Positions 56,097 to 64,000 of a DNA stretch of 64,000 bases are shown here, in pieces. The notes beneath the pieces are model-generated. The model was not told the origin of the DNA, ran no database searches, and was given only the letters and a program-made list of their open reading frames with translations. How positions within the stretch are numbered: the first letter of the stretch is position 1; every line of letters begins with the position of its first letter. This DNA comes from Streptomyces mirabilis (GTDB taxonomy: Bacteria; Actinomycetota; Actinomycetes; Streptomycetales; Streptomycetaceae): contig NZ_JBCJKP010000001.1 of NCBI RefSeq assembly GCF_039503195.1, positions 6,014,001 through 6,078,000 of the forward strand, in the 5' to 3' direction. Position numbers and translations under genes: made by a program.

Positions 56097-56666
56097 ATGG
56101 TCAGGATGAGCGCAGACGAGAGGCGCGAGAGCGTCATCCGTGCGGCGATCGCGGAGTTCGCCCGGGGTGGTTACTACGGCACGTCCACCGAGGCGATCGC
56201 CAAGCGTGTCGGTGTCTCGCAGCCGTATCTCTTCCGGCTCTTCCCCGACAAGCGGGCAATGTTCCTCGCGGCGGCCCAGCGCTGCATGGAGGACACCATC
56301 CGCGCCTTCGAGGAAGCCGCCAAGGGGCTGGAGGGGGAAGGTGCCCTGCACGCCATGGCGAACGCGTACACGAAGAGCATCGCGGAGCACCCGGAGCAAC
56401 TGCTGATGCAGATGCAGATGTACGTCGCGACCGCTGCCGCTGAGCAGGCCGGTGATCGCGAGCTCGGTGAGGCCGTACGGACCGGCTGGATGCGGCTGTG
56501 GGAGACCGCCCACCTGTCGCTGGGCGCCGATCCGAACGAGACGACGGGCTTCATGGCGTACGGGATGCTCATCAACTGCCTGGTGGCCATGGGTTTTCCG
56601 CCCGAGCACAGGGTCTGGGAAGGGCTCTATCCGTCGGCGCGGCTCAGTGGCCGGCTGGAGAAGTAG
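56097..56666 (+). CDS. TetR-family transcriptional repressor
   Basis: This is a 189-aa regulator. The N-terminal HTH is VIRAAIAEFARGGYYGTSTE, then AIAKRVGVSQPYLFRLFPDK. The C-terminal ligand-binding domain has a helical MANAYTKSIAEHPEQLLMQM segment. The operator before its own start and a related TTAGT/ACTAA dyad before the MFS gene indicate autorepression and control of the exporter. Confidence 0.94.
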   Translation: MVRMSADERRESVIRAAIAEFARGGYYGTSTEAIAKRVGVSQPYLFRLFPDKRAMFLAAAQRCMEDTIRAFEEAAKGLEGEGALHAMANAYTKSIAEHPEQLLMQMQMYVATAAAEQAGDRELGEAVRTGWMRLWETAHLSLGADPNETTGFMAYGMLINCLVAMGFPPEHRVWEGLYPSARLSGRLEK

Positions 56667-56720
56667 GCACGGAAGCGGGTGGGGGAGGCGGGTGGAAGCG
56701 CCTTTTTCTGGCCGCAAAAG

Positions 56721-56738
56721 TTAGTCAGCAATAACTAA
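56721..56738. promoter_or_regulatory. Second TetR operator, upstream of the MFS gene
   Basis: TTAGTCAGCAATAACTAA has TTAGT and ACTAA arms matching the half-sites at 56066-56091. An AT-rich TAATTATAG stretch follows at once, 30 bp before the MFS start. Confidence 0.6.
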
Positions 56739-56769
56739 TTATAGGGAACGATCGCCCTTAGGGGGAGCG

Positions 56770-58239
56770 ATGTCACAGCAGACCGCACGTCGCGGGGGAG
56801 CCACCTGGGCCCTCATCATCACCAGCGTCGCCGGATTCATGGCGGCACTCGACAATCTCGTCGTCACCACCGCACTGCCCTCCATCCGCAGGGATCTCGG
56901 CGGAGCGCTGGACGACCTGGAATGGACCGTGAGCGCCTACACGCTCACCTTCGCCGTCCTGCTGATGTTCGGTGCGGCGCTCGGCGACCGGTTCGGCCGT
57001 CGTCGGCTCTTCCTCGTCGGTCTCTCCGTCTTCACCGGCGCCTCGGCGGCCGCTGCCATGGCGCCCGGCCTCGACTCGCTGATCGCCGCCCGCGCGGTTC
57101 AGGGCGTCGGCGCGGCGATCATGATGCCGCTCACGCTCACCCTGCTGACGGCCGCGGTGCCGGCCGCCAAGCGCGGCATGGCGTACGGGATCTGGGGTGC
57201 GGTGAACGGACTCGCGGTCGCCTCCGGGCCCCTCATCGGCGGCAGTCTCACCGAACACGTCTCCTGGCACTGGATCTTCTGGCTGAACGTTCCGCTGGGC
57301 CTCGCCCTGCTGCCCCTCGCCCGACTGCGGCTGGCCGAGTCCCACGGCACCGGCGCCCCGCTCGACATCACTGGCACCCTGCTCGTCAGCGGCGGTCTGT
57401 TCGGGATCGTGTACGGCCTGGTCCGCGGGCCCGCCGAGGGCTGGACCAGCCTGGTCGTCCTGACCGGCCTGCTCGCCGGCGCCGCGCTGCTCACCGGCTT
57501 CGTCGTCCACGGCATCCGCGCCAAGAACCCGATGCTGCCGATGCGGCTCTTCCGCTCCCGGGCCTTCGCCGGGATCAACGCCGCGAGCCTGCTGATGTTC
57601 CTCGGGATGTTCGGCTCGATCTTCCTGCTCAGCCAGTACATGCAGGGCGTCCTCGGCTACTCGCCCACCCAGGCCGGCCTGCGGATGCTGCCCTGGACCG
57701 GGATGCCGATGCTCGTCGCGCCGATCGCCGGGTACCTCTCCGACCGCGTCGGCGGGCGTCCCGTGGTCGCCACCGGGCTCTTCCTGCAGGCCGCAGGGCT
57801 CGCGTACTACGCCTCCGTGGTCGCCGCCCACGCCTCGTACGCCGCCCAGCTGCCCGCCCTGATCGTCAGCGGCATCGGAATGTCCCTGTACTTCGCCCCG
57901 GCCTCCAACCTGGTCATGTCCAGCGTCCGTCCGCAGGAGCAGGGCATCGCCTCGGGCGCCAACAACGCGCTGCGTGAGGTGGGCGGCGCGCTCGGCATCG
58001 CGGTGATGTCCTCGATCTTCTCCGCGCAGGGCGGCTACGGGACCGCGCAGACCTTCGTGGACGGTCTGCGGCCGGCGCTCGTGGTGGGCTCGGCGGTGGT
58101 CGCCCTGGCGGGCGTCGCGGCGCTGCTCATCCCGACGGCGCGGCGTGCGGCTCAGACTCAGACCCGGGTCGTCGCCCCCGAGTCGCCCCAGCGGCAGGAT
58201 CTGGCCCAGGCGCCGGTTCTGGAAACCGCCTCACGCTGA
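56770..58239 (+). CDS. MFS drug efflux transporter, DHA2 (14-TM) type
   Basis: This is a 489-aa plasma-membrane proton-coupled exporter. Motif D1/A region: LDNLVVTTALPSIRRDLGG, WTVSAYTLTFAVLLMFGAAL and GDRFGRRRLF. Motif C: IWGAVNGLAVASGPLIGG. There are about 14 hydrophobic segments. ATG 56770 follows AGGGGGAGCG. The TetR neighbour and operators suggest induction by the drug it exports. The last codons (ETASR) and the stop lie inside the first copy of a hairpin repeat array. Confidence 0.94.
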   Translation: MSQQTARRGGATWALIITSVAGFMAALDNLVVTTALPSIRRDLGGALDDLEWTVSAYTLTFAVLLMFGAALGDRFGRRRLFLVGLSVFTGASAAAAMAPGLDSLIAARAVQGVGAAIMMPLTLTLLTAAVPAAKRGMAYGIWGAVNGLAVASGPLIGGSLTEHVSWHWIFWLNVPLGLALLPLARLRLAESHGTGAPLDITGTLLVSGGLFGIVYGLVRGPAEGWTSLVVLTGLLAGAALLTGFVVHGIRAKNPMLPMRLFRSRAFAGINAASLLMFLGMFGSIFLLSQYMQGVLGYSPTQAGLRMLPWTGMPMLVAPIAGYLSDRVGGRPVVATGLFLQAAGLAYYASVVAAHASYAAQLPALIVSGIGMSLYFAPASNLVMSSVRPQEQGIASGANNALREVGGALGIAVMSSIFSAQGGYGTAQTFVDGLRPALVVGSAVVALAGVAALLIPTARRAAQTQTRVVAPESPQRQDLAQAPVLETASR

Positions 58240-58376
58240 GGCAAGGGGAAACCGCCTCACGCTGAGGCAAGCGGAAACCGCCTCACGCTGAGGCAAAGGG
58301 AAACCGCCTCAGACTGAGGCGCAGGAGACGCCTCACGCCGAGGCCGGATAAACCGCCTCGCGGTGAGTGGAAGGGC
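58221..58376. repeat. Tandem array of hairpin-forming repeats
   Basis: About six units of roughly 25 bp are present, the first three nearly identical (GGAAACCGCCTCACGCTGAG plus GCAA and a G/A end). Each carries the palindrome GCCTCACGCTGAGGC, a 6-bp stem with a 3-nt loop. Later units drift (CAGACTGAGGC, CACGCCGAGGC). The array starts in the last codons of the MFS gene. Confidence 0.9.
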
Positions 58377-58443
58377 AACCGCTCGTCGTAGAGGGTCCAG
58401 GATCCAAACCCTTGATTGGTCCATCCCGTGCGGACACAGAAGC

Positions 58444-58467
58444 GGCCCCGCCTCGACCGGCGGGGCC
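58444..58467 (+). terminator. Hairpin just upstream of murB
   Basis: GGCCCCGCC (58444-58452) and GGCGGGGCC (58459-58467) form a perfect 9-bp stem followed by CTTCT. It ends 20 bp before the murB start. It probably terminates upstream transcription, and the murB promoter overlaps it. Confidence 0.7.
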
Positions 58468-58487
58468 CTTCTCGTACTCTTGAGCCC

Positions 58488-59543
58488 GTGCAGGAACTCC
58501 ACGACGCCCCCCTCGCCCCGCTGACCACCTTCCGGCTGGGGGGTCCCGCGACCCGGCTGATCACCGCCGCGACCGACGACGAGGTGATCGCCGCCGTTCG
58601 AGAGGCCGACGAGACCGGTACGCCGTTGCTGATCATCGGCGGCGGATCGAACCTGGTCATCGGCGACAAGGGCTTCGCCGGGACCGCCCTGCGCATCGCG
58701 ACCACCGGCTTCGCCCTCGACGGTACGAGGCTGGAGGTGGCGGCGGGCGAGGTGTGGACCGACGCGGTCGCCCGCACCGTCGAGGCCGGGCTCGCCGGCG
58801 TCGAGTGCCTCGCCGGGATCCCCGGCTCCGCCGGCGCGACCCCGATCCAGAACGTGGGCGCATACGGCCAGGAAGTGTCGTCCACCATCACCGAAGTGAT
58901 CGCGTACGACCGCAGGGCGCGCGAGACGGTCACCCTGGCCAACGCCGACTGCGCCTTCTCGTACCGCCACAGCCGCTTCAAGGCCGACCCCGAGCGGTAC
59001 GTCGTGCTGCGCGTCAGGTTCGAGCTGGAGGACGCGGACGGGCTGTCGGCGCCGATCAAGTACGCCGAGACGGCACGCTCCCTCGGGGTCGAGCCCGGCG
59101 ACAGGGTGCCGCTCGCCACCGCCCGCGAGACCGTCCTGAAGCTGCGCTCCGGCAAGGGCATGGTGCTCGACCCCGAGGACCACGACACCTGGTCGGCCGG
59201 GTCGTTCTTCACCAACCCGATCCTCACGGACGAGGAGTTCACCGCGTTCCACGCGCGCGTGGCGGAGCGGCTGGGCACCGAGGTCGTGCCGCCCGCGTAC
59301 CCGGCGGGCGACGGCCACACCAAGACCTCCGCGGCCTGGCTGATCGACAAGTCCGGCTTCACCAAGGGCTACGGCTCCGGACCCGCCCGGATCTCGACCA
59401 AGCACACGCTGGCCCTCACCAACCGGGGCCGGGCCACCACCGAGGACCTCCTCGCGCTGGCCCGCGAGGTCGTCGCCGGCGTCCACGACGCCTTCGGGAT
59501 CACCCTCGTCAACGAGCCGGTGACGGTGGGTGTGGAGCTCTAG
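58488..59543 (+). CDS. murB: UDP-N-acetylmuramate dehydrogenase
   Basis: This FAD enzyme reduces UDP-GlcNAc-enolpyruvate to UDP-MurNAc in peptidoglycan synthesis, in the cytosol; 351 aa, the type I form. The FAD-binding part has PLTTFRLGGPATRLI, IIGGGSNLVIGDKGF and GIPGSAGATPIQNVGAYGQE. The catalytic region has SFFTNPI (Ser proton donor), then AAWLIDKSGFTKGYG and STKHTLALTNRGRAT. GTG 58488 has no ribosome site. TACTCT (58475-58480) could place the transcript start at the GTG, giving a leaderless mRNA. Confidence 0.96.
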   Translation: MQELHDAPLAPLTTFRLGGPATRLITAATDDEVIAAVREADETGTPLLIIGGGSNLVIGDKGFAGTALRIATTGFALDGTRLEVAAGEVWTDAVARTVEAGLAGVECLAGIPGSAGATPIQNVGAYGQEVSSTITEVIAYDRRARETVTLANADCAFSYRHSRFKADPERYVVLRVRFELEDADGLSAPIKYAETARSLGVEPGDRVPLATARETVLKLRSGKGMVLDPEDHDTWSAGSFFTNPILTDEEFTAFHARVAERLGTEVVPPAYPAGDGHTKTSAAWLIDKSGFTKGYGSGPARISTKHTLALTNRGRATTEDLLALAREVVAGVHDAFGITLVNEPVTVGVEL

Positions 59544-59557
59544 GTGGAACTCCAGCT

Positions 59558-60190
59558 CTAGTAGGCGACTCCGACGCCCTGCTTCACCGTCCCGGGGTCG
59601 TTGATCATCGCCAGCATCGCGTGCGCCACGTCGGCGCGCCCGATGAACCGGCCCTTGAGCGGGAAGCCTCCGACGACCGTCCGGTACGAGCCGGTCACCG
59701 GCTTGTTCTGCAGGCGCGGCGGGCGCACGACCGTCCAGTCGGTCGCGCTCCGGGTCAGTTCGCCCTCCATGTCCGCCAGGTCGGCGTAGACGTCCTTCAG
59801 GATCAGCGAGACCAGGCCCCGCGCGGCGCGGTCGGCGAACGCCGCGCCCTCGGGGTCGGGACCGACCGGCCCCGCGCTCACCACCAGCAGCCGGCGCACC
59901 CCCTCGGCCTCCATGGCGCCCAGCACCGTACGGGTCAGCCGGGTCGCTGTCCCGGCGTCCTTGCGGCTGCGGGCGCCGAGCCCGGAGAGGACGGCGTCCC
60001 GGCCCGCGACCGCGGGGCGCAGCGCCTGCGGGTCCGTGAGGTCCGCGCGGAACACCTCCAGGCCCGTACCCGTGACGGTCAGCCGCGCCGGGTCCCTTAC
60101 GACGGCCGTGACCTGGTGGCCGGAGTCCAGCGCCTGCCGGACGATCTCCTGGCCGATGCCGCCGGTGGCCCCGAAGACGGTGAGTTCCAT
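59558..60190 (-). CDS. NAD(P)H-binding SDR-like oxidoreductase
   Basis: This is a 210-aa atypical SDR. It shows ELTVFGATGGIGQEIVRQAL (residues 2-21, nucleotide loop), VTAVVRDPARL, GVRRLLVVSAGPVG and TDWTVVRPPRLQNKPVTGSY. ATG 60190 follows GGGGGATC. It is divergent from a TetR regulator with two visible operators between them, so it is probably the regulator's target. The substrate is unknown. It ends 15 bp from murB, convergently. Confidence 0.9.
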   Translation of the reverse strand: MELTVFGATGGIGQEIVRQALDSGHQVTAVVRDPARLTVTGTGLEVFRADLTDPQALRPAVAGRDAVLSGLGARSRKDAGTATRLTRTVLGAMEAEGVRRLLVVSAGPVGPDPEGAAFADRAARGLVSLILKDVYADLADMEGELTRSATDWTVVRPPRLQNKPVTGSYRTVVGGFPLKGRFIGRADVAHAMLAMINDPGTVKQGVGVAY

Positions 60191-60218
60191 GACGTGATCC
60201 CCCTGGACGGATCGAGTG

Positions 60219-60236
60219 GGTGAGTATTCACTCACC
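60219..60236. promoter_or_regulatory. TetR operator 1
   Basis: GGTGAGTATTCACTCACC is a perfect 7+4+7 dyad, 29 bp upstream of the minus-strand SDR start. Confidence 0.7.
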
Positions 60237-60250
60237 TCTGCTTGCTCCTA

Positions 60251-60274
60251 GAGTGGGTAAGCACTCACCCACTC
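60251..60274. promoter_or_regulatory. TetR operator 2
   Basis: GAGTGGGT (60251-60258) and ACCCACTC (60267-60274) form a perfect 8-bp dyad around AAGCACTC. The inner GGGTAAG/ACTCACC resembles operator 1. It lies 24 bp before the TetR start. Confidence 0.65.
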
Positions 60275-60297
60275 GTCAAGGCCGAACAGGGCTGACC

Positions 60298-60927
60298 ATG
60301 GAATCCTTGGGGCCCATGCAGCAGAAACCGGCCCGGATCCGCATCCTCGACGCGGCGCACGAGCTCATGCTCACCATCGGCCTGGCCCGCGCCACGACCA
60401 AGGAGATCGCCAAGGCCGCGGGCTGCTCGGAGGCAGCGCTCTACAAGTACTTCCCGAGCAAGGAGGAACTGTTCGTCAACGTGCTCAAGGAACGCCTGCC
60501 CCAGCTGTCGCCGCTGCTGGCCGGCCTCGCGGCCGAGCCGGGCCGGGGCTCCCTTCTGGAGAACCTCACCGGGATCGCCCGCCAGGCGGCCCTCTTCTAT
60601 GAGCAGAGTTTTCCGATCGCCGCCTCCTTGTACGCGGAGACGCAGCTCAAGCGCCGGCACGAGGAGTCGATGCGCTCCATGGGGTCGGGCCCCCACATGC
60701 CCATCCGGGGTCTCGACGCCTATCTCCGCGCCGAACAGGACGCGGGCCGGGTCCGCGCCGGGGTCGACACCTACGCGGCCGCCTCGCTCCTGCTGGGCGC
60801 CTGCGCCCAGCGCGCCTTCGCCTACGACTCCACGGAGGAGGGCAAGCCGCCGCCCGTGGACGAGTTCGCCCTGTCGATCGCCCGCACGCTGCTGGGCGGA
60901 ATCTCCGTTGCGGACGGAACCTCGTGA
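60298..60927 (+). CDS. TetR-family transcriptional regulator
   Basis: This is a 209-aa regulator. The HTH is IRILDAAHELMLTIGLARAT then TKEIAKAAGCSEAALYKYF. The C-terminal domain contains LTGIARQAALFYEQSFPIAA and a helical dimer part. ATG 60298 is chosen. The longer frame from 60220 would cross both operators. It likely represses itself and the divergent SDR gene. Confidence 0.92.
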   Translation: MESLGPMQQKPARIRILDAAHELMLTIGLARATTKEIAKAAGCSEAALYKYFPSKEELFVNVLKERLPQLSPLLAGLAAEPGRGSLLENLTGIARQAALFYEQSFPIAASLYAETQLKRRHEESMRSMGSGPHMPIRGLDAYLRAEQDAGRVRAGVDTYAAASLLLGACAQRAFAYDSTEEGKPPPVDEFALSIARTLLGGISVADGTS

Positions 60928-60978
60928 CGGTCACCCTGGCCCGATGAGACAAGCCCCCACGGCCGTGCGACGCTCCCT

Positions 60979-61698
60979 GTGCGGCTGAGCGTCACGGAGT
61001 TCACGCCGCGCGTCGGCCCCCGGGCCCACCGGGTCGTCCAGCCGCGTCCGCCGCTGCGGCACACCACGCTCAGTGACCCCTTCGAAGGCTGGGGCTACCT
61101 CGTGGGCGACCACGACGGACTCGCCCGCCTCGCCGCGCTCTTCTCGTTCGCCGCCTTCTCCCGGCACACGATCGTGTACGTCCCGCTGCGGCGGAGCATC
61201 CCCAGGGCCTACGCGCCCGGGGCGCCGGTCGACCTCGTCCTCGCCCACCGGTCGCCGGGCCTGCGGGCCTCCGCCTGGCCCGAACTGCGCCGTCGGCTGC
61301 GTGCGGGCACCCCGCTCACCGTGCGCACGAACGAGGAGCGCACCACCGCCCACGCGGCCGCCTGGGAGGCGCGCCGGGAGCAGCGCTGGGACCGCCTCGA
61401 CGCGCGGGACCGGATCCGTCCGGCCGTGCACGCGGGGACTCTCTTCCTCCTCGGGGCCCGCGACACCTTCGCCTCGGCGGCCACGCACCTGGAGGCGGCG
61501 GCCGGGTTCGGGCCGCGTGGGAAGCGGGCCCCCGAGGGGCAGGACGTGCTCGTCGCCTCCCTCACCCCGCACCTGCCGCCGTCCCGAGGCCGTCACGTCG
61601 AGCTGGACATCGGCTTCCAGGCGTATCCGCCCTACACCCACTTCAGGCGACCGGGGCGGCCAGCCAGTCGTCGATGCCCGACAGCAGCTTCTCCTTGA
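60979..61698 (+). CDS. Hypothetical protein (239 aa)
   Basis: This is a 239-aa Arg/Ala-rich soluble protein that I do not recognise. It contains FEGWGYLVGDHDGLARLAAL, FSRHTIVYVPLRRSIPRAYA and, near the end, HVELDIGFQAYPPYTHF. The first conserved-looking part reads like an alpha/beta domain. There is no signal peptide. GTG 60979 has a weak ribosome site. The last 18 codons overlap the convergent add gene by 56 bp, and that part of the protein (RRPGRPASRR) looks like antisense sequence. The true stop may therefore have been lost. Confidence 0.6.
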   Translation: MRLSVTEFTPRVGPRAHRVVQPRPPLRHTTLSDPFEGWGYLVGDHDGLARLAALFSFAAFSRHTIVYVPLRRSIPRAYAPGAPVDLVLAHRSPGLRASAWPELRRRLRAGTPLTVRTNEERTTAHAAAWEARREQRWDRLDARDRIRPAVHAGTLFLLGARDTFASAATHLEAAAGFGPRGKRAPEGQDVLVASLTPHLPPSRGRHVELDIGFQAYPPYTHFRRPGRPASRRCPTAASP

Positions 61699-62683
61699 CG
61701 TCCTTGGGAGCCGCCGTGGCCCGCACCGACTGGCGTGCGAGCTCGGCCAGTTCCGCGTCCGTGAAGCCGTGGTGATGGCGTGCCAACTCATACTGGGCGG
61801 CCAGCCGGGAGCCGAACAGCAGGGGGTCGTCGGCGCCGAGGGCCATCGGGACGCCTGCTTCGAAGAGGGTGCGCAGGGGGACGTCCTCGGCCTTCTCGTA
61901 GACCCCAAGGGCGACGTTCGACGCCGGGCACACCTCGCAGGTGATGCCGCGGTCCGCGAGCCGCTTCAACAGCCGGGGGTCCTCGGCGGCGCGCACACCG
62001 TGCCCGATCCGGGTGGCGTGCAGGTCGTCCAGGCAGTCGCGGACCGACGCCGGGCCGGTCAGCTCGCCGCCGTGCGGCGCGGACAGCAGACCGCCGTCCC
62101 GCGCGATCGCGAAGGCCCGGTCGAAGTCCCGCGCCATGCCCCGCCGCTCGTCGTTGGAGAGCCCGAAGCCGACGACGCCGCGGTCCGCGTAGCGCACGGC
62201 GAGCCGGGCCAGGGTGCGGGCGTCCAGCGGGTGCTTCATGCGGTTCGCGGCCACCAGGACGCGCATCCCGAGCCCGGTCTCCCGCACGGCCGAGTCCACC
62301 GCGTCCAGGATGATCTCCAGGGCCGGGATGAGCCCGCCCAGCCGGGGCGCGTACGAGGTCGGGTCGACCTGGATCTCCAGCCAGCCGGAGCCGTCCCTCA
62401 GGTCCTCCTCGGCGGCCTCGCGCACCAGCCGCTTGATGTCCTCGGGCTCTCTGAGGCAGGACCGCGCCGCGTCGTACAGCCGCTGGAAGCGGAACCAGCC
62501 GCGCTCGTCGGTCGCCCGCAGGCTGGGCGGTTCGCCGCTGGTCAGGGCCTCGGTGAGGGTTTCGGGCAGCCGGACGCCGTACTTGTCGGCCAGCTCCAGC
62601 ACGGTGGTGGGCCGCATCGAACCGGTGAAGTGCAGGTGCAGATGGGCTTTCGGCAGTTCAGAGAGATCACGTACGCGCTCCAT
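61643..62683 (-). CDS. add: Adenosine deaminase
   Basis: This zinc enzyme converts adenosine or deoxyadenosine to inosine in purine salvage; 346 aa. It shows LPKAHLHLHFTGSMRP (two His ligands), APHGGELTGPASVRD (His ligand, catalytic Glu), RIGHGVRAAEDPRLL (catalytic His) and MALGADDPLLFGS (Asp pair). CPASNVALGVY is the usual CPxSN block. ATG 62683 begins the conserved start. One Streptomyces feature is the Phe in HLHFTGS where the family often has Leu-Glu-Gly, seen in some related aminohydrolases. A 6-aminodeoxyfutalosine-type specificity cannot be excluded. Confidence 0.93.
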   Translation of the reverse strand: MERVRDLSELPKAHLHLHFTGSMRPTTVLELADKYGVRLPETLTEALTSGEPPSLRATDERGWFRFQRLYDAARSCLREPEDIKRLVREAAEEDLRDGSGWLEIQVDPTSYAPRLGGLIPALEIILDAVDSAVRETGLGMRVLVAANRMKHPLDARTLARLAVRYADRGVVGFGLSNDERRGMARDFDRAFAIARDGGLLSAPHGGELTGPASVRDCLDDLHATRIGHGVRAAEDPRLLKRLADRGITCEVCPASNVALGVYEKAEDVPLRTLFEAGVPMALGADDPLLFGSRLAAQYELARHHHGFTDAELAELARQSVRATAAPKDVKEKLLSGIDDWLAAPVA

Positions 62684-62756
62684 TCCAGGATCCTGCCGTA
62701 CGTTCCCGCCGTGTCGGTAGCGCTTTCCTCGTTAGTGGTCTTGCTCGCACGAAGAA

Positions 62757-62787
62757 GCGGGCCGTCTCCCCCGGGGAAACGGCCCGC
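62757..62787 (-). terminator. Terminator after aspC
   Basis: GCGGGCCGTCTCCCC (62757-62771) pairs with GGGGAAACGGCCCGC (62773-62787), with only one mismatch inside the stem. It lies 25 bp downstream of the aspC stop on the minus strand. Confidence 0.8.
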
Positions 62788-62811
62788 ACACACGCGTGGA
62801 GCGCGAAAACG

Positions 62812-64000
62812 TCAGTCCCGTGCCTCGGCCAGGAGCTTCTGGATCCGGCTGACGCCCTCGACGAGATCCTCGTCACCCAGGGCGTACGACAGGCGCAGGT
62901 ACCCCGGGGTGCCGAAGGCCTCACCCGGGACGACCGCGACCTCGGCCTCCTCCAGGATGAGCGCGGCCAGCTCGACCGTGTCCTTGGGGCGCTTGCCGCG
63001 GATCTCCTTGCCGACGAGGGCCTTGACCGAGGGGTACGCGTAGAAGGCGCCCTCGGGCTCGGGGCAGAGCACGCCGTCGATCTCGTTGAGCATCCGCACG
63101 ATGGTCTTGCGGCGGCGGTCGAAGGCCTCGCGCATCTCGGCGACGGCCGTCAGATCGCCGGAGACGGCGGCGAGGGCGGCGACCTGGGCGACGTTGGACA
63201 CGTTCGAGGTGGCGTGCGACTGGAGGTTGGTCGCGGCCTTGACGACGTCCTTCGGGCCGATGACCCAGCCCACGCGCCAGCCCGTCATGGCGTACGTCTT
63301 CGCGACGCCGTTCACGACGATGCACTTGTCGGCGAGCTCGGGGACGACCACCGGGAGGGAGTGGAATTCCGCGTCCCCGTAGACCAGGTGCTCGTAGATC
63401 TCGTCCGTCAGGACCCACAGGCCCTTCTCGGCGGCCCAGCGGCCGATCTCCTCGATCTGCTCGCGGCTGTAGACCGCGCCCGTCGGGTTGGACGGGGAGA
63501 CGAAGAGCAGCACCTTGGTGTTCTCGGTGCGGGCGGCCTCCAGCTGCTCGACCGAGACGCGGTAGCCGGTGGTCTCGTCGGCGACGACCTCGACCGGGAC
63601 ACCGCCGGCGAGACGGATCGACTCCGGGTACGTCGTCCAGTAGGGCGCCGGGACGATGACCTCGTCGCCCGGGTCGAGGATCGCGGCGAAGGCCTCGTAG
63701 ATGGCCTGCTTGCCACCGTTGGTGACCAGGACCTGGACGGCCTCCACCTCGTAGCCGGAGTCGCGCAGGGTCTTCGCGGCGATCGCGGCCTTCAGCTCGG
63801 GGAGCCCGCCGGCCGGCGTGTAGCGGTGGTACTTAGGGTTGGAGCAGGCCTCGATGGCGGCCTGGACGATGTAGTCCGGGGTCGGGAAGTCGGGCTCACC
63901 GGCGCCGAAGCCGATCACCGGACGCCCGGCGGCCTTGAGTGCCTTGGCCTTGGCGTCCACGGCGAGGGTGGCGGACTCGGAGATCGCGCCGACTCGGGCG
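62812..64000 (-). CDS. aspC: Pyridoxal-phosphate aspartate aminotransferase (5' truncated by window)
   Basis: This is a class I/II aminotransferase that interconverts aspartate and oxaloacetate with 2-oxoglutarate/glutamate. The frame stays open to base 64000 ([20 protein letters not shown]), so the true start lies outside; 396 residues are visible. It shows [42 protein letters not shown], the PLP Asp/Tyr region [13 protein letters not shown], the Schiff-base Lys in [18 protein letters not shown], and the carboxylate-binding Arg in LRLSYALG. It belongs to the actinobacterial/Bacillus-type (subgroup Ib) enzymes. It ends in a hairpin terminator. Confidence 0.95.
   Translation of the reverse strand, partial: ARVGAISESATLAVDAKAKALKAAGRPVIGFGAGEPDFPTPDYIVQAAIEACSNPKYHRYTPAGGLPELKAAIAAKTLRDSGYEVEAVQVLVTNGGKQAIYEAFAAILDPGDEVIVPAPYWTTYPESIRLAGGVPVEVVADETTGYRVSVEQLEAARTENTKVLLFVSPSNPTGAVYSREQIEEIGRWAAEKGLWVLTDEIYEHLVYGDAEFHSLPVVVPELADKCIVVNGVAKTYAMTGWRVGWVIGPKDVVKAATNLQSHATSNVSNVAQVAALAAVSGDLTAVAEMREAFDRRRKTIVRMLNEIDGVLCPEPEGAFYAYPSVKALVGKEIRGKRPKDTVELAALILEEAEVAVVPGEAFGTPGYLRLSYALGDEDLVEGVSRIQKLLAEARD

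Overview
The window is a high-GC actinobacterial chromosome segment, almost certainly Streptomyces. The evidence is GTG starts, ATGA/GTGA stop-start overlaps, third-position G/C, an ATP-grasp/flavoprotein pair, HxlR and TetR switches, an actinobacterial-type c-di-AMP riboswitch, and a gene order that I remember from the S. coelicolor core chromosome (end of the main nuo operon through murB-add-aspC). That synteny is from memory and was not checked.

Layout. 1-2641: the 3' end of the main complex I operon (nuoM, nuoN) and its terminator. 2884-9843: a frameshifted recQ, a decayed HEAT-repeat gene, fumarylacetoacetase, and an ATP-grasp/FAD-oxidoreductase pair. 9910-18712: HAD phosphatase, a LysM/transglycosylase-like secreted protein under a c-di-AMP (ydaO-type) riboswitch, a CocE-type hydrolase with an internal repeat insertion, polyprenyl diphosphate synthase (probably the menaquinone side chain), a CHRD-DUF3455 secreted protein behind a CRP-like palindrome, and a LolA-like secreted protein. 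18816-26857: an ABC-2 exporter, an NADPH-FMN reductase, a divergent pair of unknown genes (P-loop-like and TPR-like), an M28 peptidase pseudogene, rarD, and a NmrA-like reductase divergent from HxlR.

26889-44870 is the most interesting block. It holds 2-oxoacid:ferredoxin oxidoreductase korAB, a LuxR-type response regulator with two paralogous sensor kinases, and a second nuo cluster (nuoA,B,C,H,I,J,K,L,M,N) that lacks nuoD, E, F and G. I infer a ferredoxin-fed or hybrid complex I, possibly controlled by the adjacent two-component system.

45039-51481: htpX and a YccF protein, two orphan immunity-like genes (barstar fusion and SUKH), an APC permease, GlsB-like and YajQ proteins, then tRNA-Tyr with a probable integrative-element remnant behind it. 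51515-64000: two NAD(P)-binding proteins, an amidohydrolase lacking usual metal ligands, tRNA-Thr and tRNA-Met, rpmG (54 aa), a MaoC-like dehydratase pair, TetR/MFS and TetR/SDR units with visible operators, murB, an unknown gene, add, and the 3' part of aspC running off the window.

Quality note. recQ, nuoC2 and nuoH2 each need exactly one extra C in a C-run to restore a full-length protein. Three such events in about 35 kb point to homopolymer undercalling rather than three real mutations.
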